A stretch of 64,000 bases of DNA from Chondrilla cf. caribensis (taxonomy: Eukaryota > Porifera > Demospongiae > Chondrillida > Chondrillidae): contig OZ026554.1 of assembly GCA_964020155.1 (NCBI GenBank), positions 4,505,327 to 4,569,326 of the forward strand, read 5' to 3'. The notes under the pieces are model-generated. The model made no database searches. It was given only the letters and a program-made list of their open reading frames with translations, and was not told the DNA's origin. The position numbers and the translations under genes were made by a program. This document shows positions 54,401-64,000 of this stretch, piece by piece. Within the stretch, counting starts at the first letter, position 1, and each line of letters begins with the position of its first letter.

Positions 54401-55150
54401 ACATCCCCAGCTAGATCTGGTAAAAATATCAGGTTGACACGCCCACTTTCCCATGAGCTATTCAGAAAGGTGCTTAGCGTTTTCTCTCCTATACTATCCC
54501 ATACATTAAAAAAACTCCAAATGTAGCTGGGGTTACAGACCACTTAGCAAGATGGGAATTGCCTTGTAAGTTAGCTCACATCCCCAGCTAGGTCTGGTAA
54601 AATTATCAGGTTGACACGCCCACCTTCCAATGAGCTATTCATATAGGTGCTTAGCGTTTTCTCTCCTATACTATCCCATACATTAAAAAAACTCCAAATG
54701 TAGCTGGGGTTACAGACCACTTAGCAAGATGGGAATTGCCTTGTAAGTTAGTTCACATCCCCAGCTAGGTCTGGTAAAATTATCAGGTTGACACACCCAC
54801 CTTCCAATGAGCTATTCATATAGGTGCTTAGCGTTTTCTCTCCTATACTATCCCATACATTAAAAAACTCCAAATGTAGCTGGGGTTACAGACCACTTAG
54901 CAAGATGGGAATTGCCTTGTAAGTTAGTTCACATCCCCAGCTAGGTCTGGTAAAATTATCAGGTTGACATGCCCACCTTCCAATGAGCTATTCATATAGG
55001 TGCTTAGCGTTTTCTCTCCTATACTATCCCATACATTGGAAAAATATTTAGCACCTCCGAATGTAGCTGGGGTTACAGGTCACTTATTGAGATGGGAATT
55101 ATCTTGTACGTTAGTTCACATCCCCAGCTAGGTCTGATAAAAATATCAGC
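51480..55150. repeat. Satellite array 1 (about 20 monomers)
   Basis: Tandem monomers of 177 bp (with CATTGAAAAACCTCCGAATG) or about 188 bp (with an extra ATATTTAGC before CACCTCCG). Each monomer has TAGCTGGGG and, about 50-55 bp on, CCCCAGCTA: a 9-bp perfect inverted repeat in the intact copies. Late monomers (54300-55000) are most alike, showing local homogenisation. Because 177 is divisible by three, a spurious 167-codon frame appears on the minus strand. Confidence 0.93.
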
Positions 55151-55412
55151 TGTTCTTACTAAGTGTTTCACTTGTAGGCATCTAGGTATGATGTTGTACC
55201 CTCTACATTTCCTGTTGAAAGTTGGGTGTTGCTCGTGCTTCGCGATCTTGGTCGATGTCTTGACGTAGTAGAGCACAGCTTGCAGGGTTTATACTCCATA
55301 ACGGTCTCTGATCAATGCGAAAATAGTTGAACGGCTAGGTGTTGTCAAGCTCAGCTAATTGAAAACCCACCACAATCGACCCAAGCACAGCCTATAGCCA
55401 AGATGTAACCTC
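55132..55412. repeat. 290-bp satellite tail unit, copy 3
   Basis: Divergent copy of 47770-48057 closing satellite array 1 and abutting the Penelope-like fragment. Confidence 0.7.
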
Positions 55413-55425
55413 CTCCAATCCCACC

Positions 55426-56050
55426 TTCGTTACTATCCCCTATGTAAAAAACACATCAGAAGCTATCAGACGTATCCTTACCCCCCTAGGCATAAAAACA
55501 ACATTCCAGCCCATAAATACCCTTAGACAGCTCACCCCAAAGATCCCATCCCTAAAGAAGATAAAGCTGGAGTAGTGTACCAAATTCCACGTAGTGATTG
55601 CCCACAAACATACATAGGCCAGACCGGACGAACCTTAGGACAGAGACTAAAGGAACATAAGAAGGCAGTAAAAGATAAGAATATAATGACATCAGCCCTA
55701 GCAGAACACACATGTCAGACAGGCCACACCGTAGACTGGTCCCAAACAGAAATTTTAGGAACAAATCAGAATACCTCAAGAAGATGCCTATTAGAATCAT
55801 GGATGATCCAGAAAGAATCACACACTTTAAACAGAGAACTTGTAACATTACCCACCACATATAAACAACTATTTTAGTCTCCCAGTACTTTCATTATTAT
55901 TCTTACATCATTTCACCACCCGCCTTATTATTATTCACACATCATCTCATCATCACCTGTCACCACACGCATAAAAGGCGCACTCACAATCTGTACTCCA
56001 TACCACTGAAGAAGACAGCAGTTAGCTGTCGAAACGTTTGGTGTAAAAGT
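55426..56050 (+). mobile_element. 3' end of a Penelope-like retroelement (GIY-YIG endonuclease), frame broken
   Basis: 55426-55540 reads VTIPYVKNTSEAIRRILTPL and a following TLRQLT. From about 55546 the reading continues in another frame as PKEDKAGVVYQIP, then TYIGQTGRTLGQRLKEH, and ends at a stop at 55877. GVVY with TYIGQTGR is the GIY-YIG signature; the order is that of Penelope-like element C-termini. One base is missing in the CACCCC run near 55540, and the reverse transcriptase part is absent. The 3' tail (55890-56045) ends in CACTGAAGAAGACAGC, a 6-bp hairpin and GTCGAAACGTTT. Confidence 0.8.
55990..56047 (+). ncRNA. Hammerhead-ribozyme-like core at the element's 3' end
   Basis: CTGAAGA (CUGANGA type), a stem II of GACAGC/GCTGTC with loop AGTTA, then GAAA. 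These are the hammerhead core boxes in the right order, and Penelope-like elements are known to carry hammerheads. I could not build a convincing stem I and III around it, so activity is uncertain. Confidence 0.35.
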
Positions 56051-56830
56051 CATTTGGCTAGTGAATTACATTGAATTTGTGATATAAGCCTTCCTGAATG
56101 TTCTACAGGGCTCATGGTGACCAGTGAGATAATTTATAAATTTATTGCTGGTTACCACAGCCTCTCCTGTGTCAATTCAACTCATCAAAACACAAATATT
56201 GATGCCTATAAACCCTTCTGGAGGTGTTGCAGACCTGGTAGTGACCAAAAAGGGGAGTTTTGTAGTTACTCACTCAACCTCCCAGTGTCCATATATTACA
56301 AATAATAACGCAATACACTTTTGTATGCATTCCAACTGAAAGTGATTTACAATGGATTTATGGTTTCTTCTTTTGCATGACTGAAATACTGCAATAACTT
56401 ATCTACATAGTGCTGTCTTTGTGTACAAATTAAGTTCTGCATAGTAATAATATTATGCTCACAAAAATTGTGGATATGTTTAATGGATTTGTATTGGTCC
56501 CACCTGTCCAAGTGTATACTCCGGACATGCAAGAAATCGTGTATCCAATGTCTAGACATTGTGAACTGAGCAAGTTAATTATATAACAACTGATTACAAG
56601 TAATGCAAAGCATACATTGACTGTTGTACAGTGTTAAGTTTGTTAGGTAGCACACACACCATGCACAAATAACCATCTCTGTCCTCAACAAGAGATGCCT
56701 TGGAGCTAGTAAAATGTGGTACATAACGTTTGACATAAAAGAACTAAATAAGCGAAGTACATGGAGTCAAGGCACTACATACTGAGTTGGCAGATTTTAG
56801 TGTAATCTAAAGGCTAGTAGAAAATACTGC

Positions 56831-59140
56831 TTAGTTGCTGGAATCTGTTGTGGATGGCTTGTTACTTGTGATATGCTTGGAATGTCTCATTCTCGAGCAA
56901 GTCAAGAGGGACCAGTAGAGACGAAACACTTTCTTTGTGAACAGAAAGGCCACCAAAACTGTCACAGCTTGAGTTGTGTTGAAGATGATGAAGAGATACC
57001 AGGCCCATGAGAGATCACTTGAGAACAGAGCTAAGTATCCAAATAACCACGATAAACCGGTAACAGTCAGCAAAGCTATGGCAAACCGGAAGTCCTTCCA
57101 CGACAGCTTCTTAATAGACTCACCACGACTAAGAGAGCTTGTCATTTGTCTGTGCCTGATGTGTGCTACAATCACCATGACAACAACGAAGGCAATTACG
57201 TTGAAGATGATGGACAGTCCCACTGGTACTACAAATGTCACAATCAGAGCAATAGGTTGGTTTATCCAACAACTACTCCCGACACCATAGTTCACAGAGT
57301 CCTCCACTGTAAAATTGACAATGATTGTAGGAATGACAATGATAAGAGGTGACAGCCATGCCAAGAGCATGTAGAGAGTGAGCAACTTCCAGTTTTCTGC
57401 AGCACTTTTGTTCAACTTCTTTATGTTGTAGAAACTCCTCACTAGTTCTGACCCCATCACTGACATCCAACTGAAACGACACAGGTACACATAATGGATG
57501 GCTACTGCAAATATGGAACACAAAATGTCTACTCTGACATATTGGAAGAGTGGAGCCCCAACAAGAAAGAGGATGTCTCCCAATAGAATTGACAAGACAA
57601 AGTTCACCATCAGCTTACTGAAGAAGGTTCGGAGGTCTTTAAACAAGAAGAAGGTGAGAAGGAACAATAAGCAGCTCACAAAATCTATGGATATTCCAAT
57701 ATATGAAAGAATATGAAAGGCAATTGGATAACTGAACACAGTCTCAATTCTTGTGCTGTTTGTAGTGAAGTTTCCAGCAAGACTGGTACAAATGAGAGGT
57801 CTACCATTCTTGTCAGTGCCTTCGATGGAGTAAGTCTCATTGTCGGATAACCACACCAAATTGAATGTGCTACTGCCATTCCCTTGTTGAATGTACTCAC
57901 TACTATCAAGAATGATGGGAACACAGTTTGTACTCTGGACACTTGGGATGCACACAAGTGGTCTACCATTGTCGTTTACACTCTCAATGGACACATTCAG
58001 GTTGTAGCTTTTCCAGAACACACTTTCATTGCTTATCAGAGAGTACGAACCTCCTACCAGTGTGATTGCTGTGGAGTTAGTACAGTTGGCAGATGGCAAT
58101 GTACGACAAGATCCTCTGAATGCATCATAGACACTCCCACTTGGACACACCTCTTCTATAATGGTATAATGTGTTGTTGAAGATGAAACGGTCAATCCAG
58201 TACCAGAGACGTCTAAAAGTATGGTAATCTGAATAGTTACTTTAGGAGCTTCAGGGAAAGGTGTACTAGGAAACGTAGGAGCTGGCCTCGGGACAGTGAT
58301 GGTTGTACGTTTTCCTAAACAATCAAGTTGTTGACTGCTCACATTCCAGCAGGCTGCACAGTATGCATTAGAATACACCAATCCACTAAATAATTTTAAT
58401 GTTACCAAGTTTAGACCGAATGTAGTACAGTTCTCTCTGAGGTCCATTGGGGCATCTTGCGGGCATGTAGAAATCGGCTCTCTACGCAAACGCTTACATC
58501 CACGTGGATTAGATAGCGATGATGGTGGACGGTAGTAGTCAAAAGAACAGTATCGCAACAATTCATTGAAAGTAAAATTAGTTTGTGTTTCACCTCCGCG
58601 GTTCACAGATGCAAAGTCTTCACAATCGAGCTGTATACTCCATGAGATCTGGTTTGACTGCTGTAGTCCGTTACATCGGGCGCAGAACTCGTTACGATAA
58701 ACTAATCCCGTACTTGCATCAGTTACTGGAGGAGGAACAATTTTATAGGAGGTACGAGTAGCGGTAGGATCCTCGCAAAGAGACACAATCTCATTGACGT
58801 TGGCCACTCCGTCAGCTAGCTGGTCGGTGATCCATGAGCGAGAACACGAGGCGATCATCCAGAATGTGCTACGTCCAGAATTGATACACGAGAATCGTGG
58901 ATCTAGAGCTGTCTTTGGCGTCACTTCAGCATCGTGACAACAGTCTCCGTAAACTAGACAAGAGCGGTCACAAAAGCAGTAAGCGGCTGAGCTACAAGAG
59001 GAAGCGAGGCAACCTTCGATTGGGGATCGCTGTAGGTTTGGTGGTATCGAATCCCGCGCGACAGAAGAATTTGTGACTAGACATAGAACCACAATAAATG
59101 GAATCTGAATCTGAACCAGTCGAACTCGATAGTTGGCCAT
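56831..59140 (-). CDS. Intronless 7TM receptor with N-terminal somatomedin-B domain, copy 2
   Basis: 769 residues, ATG at 59140; roughly 95 percent identical to the copy at 43372-45717 by eye. The same order is kept: signal peptide, eight-cysteine SMB domain, ectodomain, 7TM with LC and SSCW cysteines and TGLSWLFGY. Differences cluster in the ectodomain. The linker before residue 310 is about 15 residues shorter (TPFPEAPK instead of a longer TEAPK-ending linker), and three residues are added in TLKLFSG. The 7TM part differs by only about eight mostly conservative changes. The intact frame argues that both copies are functional. It lies in a 4.3-kb duplicated block followed by satellite. Confidence 0.87.
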   Translation of the reverse strand: MANYRVRLVQIQIPFIVVLCLVTNSSVARDSIPPNLQRSPIEGCLASSCSSAAYCFCDRSCLVYGDCCHDAEVTPKTALDPRFSCINSGRSTFWMIASCSRSWITDQLADGVANVNEIVSLCEDPTATRTSYKIVPPPVTDASTGLVYRNEFCARCNGLQQSNQISWSIQLDCEDFASVNRGGETQTNFTFNELLRYCSFDYYRPPSSLSNPRGCKRLRREPISTCPQDAPMDLRENCTTFGLNLVTLKLFSGLVYSNAYCAACWNVSSQQLDCLGKRTTITVPRPAPTFPSTPFPEAPKVTIQITILLDVSGTGLTVSSSTTHYTIIEEVCPSGSVYDAFRGSCRTLPSANCTNSTAITLVGGSYSLISNESVFWKSYNLNVSIESVNDNGRPLVCIPSVQSTNCVPIILDSSEYIQQGNGSSTFNLVWLSDNETYSIEGTDKNGRPLICTSLAGNFTTNSTRIETVFSYPIAFHILSYIGISIDFVSCLLFLLTFFLFKDLRTFFSKLMVNFVLSILLGDILFLVGAPLFQYVRVDILCSIFAVAIHYVYLCRFSWMSVMGSELVRSFYNIKKLNKSAAENWKLLTLYMLLAWLSPLIIVIPTIIVNFTVEDSVNYGVGSSCWINQPIALIVTFVVPVGLSIIFNVIAFVVVMVIVAHIRHRQMTSSLSRGESIKKLSWKDFRFAIALLTVTGLSWLFGYLALFSSDLSWAWYLFIIFNTTQAVTVLVAFLFTKKVFRLYWSLLTCSRMRHSKHITSNKPSTTDSSN

Positions 59141-59699
59141 CCTTGCCTAAACTGACACAGCAGCAAAATGGACCAACTAAAAAGTGCAACCTCTTATGTA
59201 GTTCCTGTATCTTGTGGCTTCTGTGATTTAGCCATTTTAGAATTCGACTATCAATTATGTATACATCATACCAATCTGTAATACGTTTTATGATTTCATT
59301 CAATTTATGTACCAATACGAAGTCATCCACATGGTATATTCTATAAAGTACACATCATTCTGTGTATGTGAGTGTAGTATGTGCCTGTCTACTCTAGATC
59401 TGACTATAGTGTATGTATGGACTACACTATATTCCATACACAACAGCACTGTAATCGTGTTTGTGATCTGATTGATAGCGACTGTGATCTTATATGGTGC
59501 ATGTACATACACTCACGAGATTTCTGGTTAGGGATCAATTGCAGTTCATTCTCATTTCTTCATTTGTACACCTCATATCACAGCCTGAATACGTATTCAT
59601 CGATCAGACTATCCAGCATGATCTTAAGAACTTCACTCAATATATTGAACACGATAAATGCATGTACTACAATTTATAAGTGAATTCCACCCAGTGAAC

Positions 59700-59990
59700 A
59701 ACAGACACATTCAGAGTGTGTCCCAAGTGTGACCAATATTCATGTATATAACCCATTCCATTATACTGTAGTCTCCCCAGCCTCCACCGATCCTCAACCT
59801 GGTACCAATATCACACTCAGGGTAGTCCACTTCCCACTTCCCACTACTGACTCCATACCAGCAAGTGATCACAGACCCCCTGGTACCCCAACCCTCACAA
59901 GTGCCAGCAAAACAGGTAGTAGTGACTGACTGTGGACATACCTCTGACCTTCCTTCCTTATAAGCTGTAAATATTATCAGGACAGGTTTG
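59700..59990 (+). pseudogene. Degraded ZNRF-exon-like fragment in duplicated block B
   Basis: Reads CCCACTACTGACTCC, then GATCACAGACCCCCTGGTACCCC and CTCACAAGTGCCAGCAAAACAGG, parallel to ZNRF 41345-41440. A partial frame still spells TPTLTSASK as in ZNRF before a stop. Confidence 0.55.
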
Positions 59991-60360
59991 AAGGCATGAC
60001 ATTGTTTCAATTTTTATCTTCTGTTATGCAATGCACTAATAGATTTTACTGATATGCAGTTGGCTGAAAAAGTACCCAGATTATGCTCATTGGAGCTGAC
60101 TCGACAATACCTCATATGTGCCAACTATCAAGTCCCGGCCATGCACCTGAACTTCCCTAAAATTGGTGATGATTTACCATCATGATGAAAATGCTAATGT
60201 AACAGAACATGCCTCCATGGTCGAGCAGCTACTGTCCAGGAATCAAACCTACAGTAACAGCCTTAAAGTATGCACCATCATTGATCCAAGTATCTGTAGA
60301 TACAGTGTACTTCTTCCCTATATTCCTAATTTAAAAGCTTACAAAACAGAATACATGATG

Positions 60361-63300
60361 AGCCGAGAGATTGGAATTGTTTCATAAGTTAGTTCACATC
60401 CCCAGCTAGGTCTGTCTAAAACATCAAATTGAAATGTCCCCTCCCTCATGTGTAAAAGGCTGCTTAGCATTTTCTCCCCTATATCCTCCCATACATTGAA
60501 AAACATGTAATATTAAGCACCTCCATATGTAGCTGGGGTTACAGGCCACTTATGGAGATAGGAATTATTTCACAAGTTAGTTTATGTTCCCAGCTAGATA
60601 TGGCTAAAATACCATGTTGACAAACTCACTCCCCCATGATCTATGCAAAAAGGTGCTTAGCAGCGTTTTCTGTCCTATACTATCCCATACATTGAAAAAA
60701 TGTTTAGCACCTCCAAATGTAGCTGGGGTTACAGGCCACTTATTGAGATGGGAATTGTTTCATAAGTTAGTTCACACCCCCAACTAGGTCTGATAAAAAT
60801 ATCAGGTTGACACGCCCACTTTCCCATGAGCTATTCAAAAAGGTGCTTAGCGTTTTCTCTCCTATACTATCCCATACATTGTATATTTAGCATCTCCGAA
60901 TGTAGCTTGGGGTACAGTCCACTTATTGAGATGGGAATTGTTTAATAAGTTAGTTCATGTATCCAGCTTCGTCTGGTAAAATTATCAGGTTGACACGCCC
61001 ACTTTCCCATGAGTTATTCAAAAAGGTGCTTAGTGTTTTCTCTCCTATACTATCCCATACATTGAAAATTACTAAGCACCTCCGAATGTAGCTGGGGTTG
61101 TAGGCCACTTATTGAGATGGGAATTGTTTCATAAGTTAGTTCATGTATCCAGCTAGGTCTGTTAAAAATATCAGTTTGACACGCCCACTTTCCCATGAGC
61201 TATTCAAAAAGGTGCTTAGCGTTTTCTCTCCTATACTACCCCATACGTTGAAAATTACTAAGCACCTCTGAATGTAGCTGAGGTGACAGAGTACTTATTG
61301 AGATGCAAATTGTTTCATAAGTTAGTTCACATTCCCAGCTAGGTCTGTTAATAATATCAGGTTGACACGCCCACTTTCCCATGAGCTATTCAAAAAGGTG
61401 CTTAGCGTTTTCTCTCCTATACTATCCCATACATTAAAAAAATATTTAGCACCTCCGAATGTAGATGGGGTTACAGGCCACTTATTGAGATGGGAATTCT
61501 TTCATAAGTTAGTTCATGTATCCAGCTACGTCTGTTAAAAATATCAGTTTGACACGCCCACTTTCCCATGAGTTATTCAAAAAGGTGCTTAGCGTTTTCT
61601 CTCCTATACTACCCCATACGTTGAAAATTACTAAGCACCTCTGAATGTAGCTGGGGTGACAGAGCACTTATTGAGATGCAAATTGTTTCATACGTTAGTT
61701 CACATCCCCAGCTAGGTCTGTTAGTAATATCAGGTTGACACGCCCACTTTCCCATGAGCTATTCAAAAAGGTGCTTAGTGTTTTCTCTCCTACGTATACT
61801 ATCCCATACGTTGAAAAATACTAAGCACCTCCAAGTGTAGCTGGGGTTACAGTCCACATATTGAGATGGGAATTGTCTTGTAAGTTAGTTCACATCCCCA
61901 GCTAGGTCTGTCTAAAACATCAAATTGAAATGTCCCCTCCCTCATGTGTAAAAGGCTGCTTAGCATTTTCTCCCCTATATCCTCCCATACATTGAAAAAC
62001 ATGTAATATTAAGCACCTCCATATGTAGCTGGGGTTACAGGCCACTTATGGAGATAGGAATTATTTCACAAGTTAGTTCATGTTCCCAGCTAGATATGGC
62101 TAAAATACCGTGTTGACAAACTCACTCCCCCATGATCTATGCAAAAAGGTGCTTAGCAGCGTTTTCTGTCCTATACTATCCATTGAGATGCAAATTGTTT
62201 CATAAGTTAGTTCACGTATCCAGTTAGGTCTGTTAATAATATCGACACGCCCACTTTCCCATGAGCTATTCAAAAAGGTGCTTAGCCTTTTCTCTCTTAT
62301 ACTATCCCATACATTGAAATAATATTTAGCACCTCCGAATGTAGCTGGGGTTATTGGCCACTTATTGAGATGGGAATTGTTTCATAAGTTAGTTCACACC
62401 CCCAGCTAGGTCTGTTAAAAATATCAGGTTGACACGCCCACTTTCCCATGAGCTATTCAAAAAGGTGCTTAGTGTTTTCTCTCCTATACTACCCCATACA
62501 TTTAAAAATACTAAGCACCTCCAAATGTAGCTGGGGTTACAGAGCACTTATTGAGATGCAAATTGTTTCATAAGTTAGTTCACACCCCCAGCTAGGTCTG
62601 GTAAAAATATCAGGTTGACACGCCCACTTTCCCATGAGCTATTCAAAAAGGTGCTTAGCGTTTTCTCTCCTATACTACCCCATACATTGAAAATTACTAA
62701 GCACCTCCGAATGTAGCTGGGGTTACAGAGCACTTATTGAGATGCAAATTGTTTCATACGTTAGTTCACATTCCCAGCTAGGTCTGTTAGTAATATCAGG
62801 TTGACACGCCCACTTTCCCATGAGCTATTCAAAAAGGTGCTTAGCGTTTTCTCTCCTATACTATCCCATACATTGAAAAAATAGTTAGCACCTCCGAATG
62901 TATCTGGGGTTACAGGCCACTTATTGAGATGGGAATTGTTTAAGAAGTTAGTTCACACCCCCAGCTAGATCTGGTAAAAATATCAGGCTGACACGCCCAC
63001 TTTCCCATGAGCTATTCGAAATTGTTTCATAAGTTAGTTCACATTCCCAGCTAGGTCTGTTAATAATATCAGGTTGACACGCCCACTTTCCCATGAGCTA
63101 TTCAAAAAGGTGCTTAGCGTTTTCTCTCCTATACTATCCCATACATTAAAAAAATATTTAGCACCTCCGATCTGGTAAAAATATCAGGCTGACACGCCCA
63201 CTTTCCCATGAGCTATTCGAAATTGTTTCATAAGTTAGTTCACATTCCCAGCTAGGTCTGTTAATAATATCAGGTTGACACGCCCACTTTCAATGTATCT

Positions 63301-64000
63301 GGGGTTACAGGCCACTTATTGAGATGGGAATTGTTTAAGAAGTTAGTTCACACCCCCAGCTAGATCTGTTAATAATATCAGGCTGACACGCCCACTTTCC
63401 CATGAGCTATTCGAAAAGGTGCTTAGCGTTTTCTCTCCTATACTATCCCATACATTGAAAATTACTAAGCACCTCCGAATGTAGCTGGGGTTACAGACAC
63501 TTATTGAGATGCAAATTGTTTCATAAGTTAGTTCACATATCCAGTTAGGTCTGTTAATAATATCAGGTTGACACGCCCACTTTCCCATGAGCTATTCAAA
63601 AAGGTGCCTAGTGTTTTCTCTCCTATACTACCCCATACATTGAAAAATACTAAGCACCTCCAAATGTAGCTGGGGTTACAGAGCACTTATTGAGATGCAA
63701 ATTGTTTCATAAGTTAGTTCACACCCCCAGCTAGGTCTGGTAAAAATATCAGGTTGACACGCCCACTTTCCCATGAGCTATTCAAAAAGGTGCTTAGCGT
63801 TTTCTCTCCTATACTATCCCATACGTACATTGAGAAAATATTTAGCACCTCCGAATGTATCTGGAGTTACAGACCACTTATTGATATGGGAATTGTTTTA
63901 TATGTTAGTTCACACTCCCAGCTAGGTCTGGTAAAAATATCAGGTTGACACACCCACTTTTCCATGAGTTATTCAAAAAGGTGCTTAGCGTTTTCTCTCC
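60361..64000. repeat. Satellite array 2 (about 20 monomers, runs off the window)
   Basis: Same family as the array at 51480-55150. Some monomers carry GATGCAAATTG instead of GATGGGAATTG, and a block of about 660 bp (60400 onward) with CATCAAATTGAAATGTCCCC recurs near 61910, so a higher-order structure exists. Several monomers are truncated (around 62180, 63010, 63170, 63290). Confidence 0.93.

Larger units (their letters stand above)
56087..60363. repeat. Segmental duplication, copy B (7TM receptor plus flanks)
   Basis: Partner of the block at 42648-46992, same orientation, offset about 13.4 kb. Its right end (ATGATGAGCC) runs directly into the long satellite array. Confidence 0.85.

Noticed and set aside
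54040..54543. Minus-strand 167-codon frame with a 59-residue internal repeat
   Set aside because: The satellite period of 177 bp is divisible by three, so an open frame persists by arithmetic; other monomers break it and no start context or domain is seen.

Overview
This is a piece of a metazoan nuclear genome, probably from a marine invertebrate. A sponge is plausible (small introns, tight gene spacing, somatomedin-B/7TM receptor genes, Penelope-like and pogo-like repeats), but the window alone does not prove it. Seven spliced genes and two intronless paralogues can be read. Every exon chain reported here joins in frame at GT/AG sites.

Layout: (1) 53-5362 (+) is the 3' part of ANKRD27/VARP, with ankyrin repeats and two Zn-fingernail motifs; its 5' part lies outside the window. 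(2) 5982-9919 (-) is RMDN1, a mitochondrial TPR protein, convergent with ANKRD27. (3) 9990-12071 (+) is a small type I membrane protein with a likely mannose-6-phosphate-receptor-homology (MRH) ectodomain. It is divergent from RMDN1, with 70 bp between the chosen start codons. (4) 12335-14044 (+) is GAR1. (5) 14372-20577 (+) is an SLC38A7-like amino-acid transporter. (6) 21683-34234 (+) is a DOK-type PH-PTB adaptor. (7) 34917-41502 (+) is a ZNRF1/2-type RING E3 ligase with an extra C-terminal tail. (8) 43372-45717 and 56831-59140 (-) are two closely related intronless 7TM receptors with an N-terminal somatomedin-B domain, inside a segmental duplication of about 4.3 kb.

From 46 to 64 kb the window is repeat country. 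It holds arrays of a satellite of about 177-188 bp, an exact 2,140-bp tandem duplication, degraded copies of sequence resembling the last ZNRF exon, and the 3' end of a Penelope-like element with a broken GIY-YIG reading frame. In the gene-rich half, introns carry very long (CA/GT)n tracts, many minisatellites and at least ten short inverted-repeat elements with TA target sites.

Four of the gene products (VARP, the MRH-type receptor, SNAT7 and ZNRF) belong to families that act on endosomes or lysosomes. The others serve H/ACA snoRNP pseudouridylation (GAR1), mitochondria/microtubules (RMDN1), receptor tyrosine-kinase signalling (DOK) and surface sensing (the 7TM pair).

The most unusual observations are: introns whose 5' splice site is itself the first unit of a GT microsatellite; mobile elements that have grown internal minisatellites; the receptor/ZNRF-fragment/satellite module that has been copied several times; and the ZNRF C-terminal extension.
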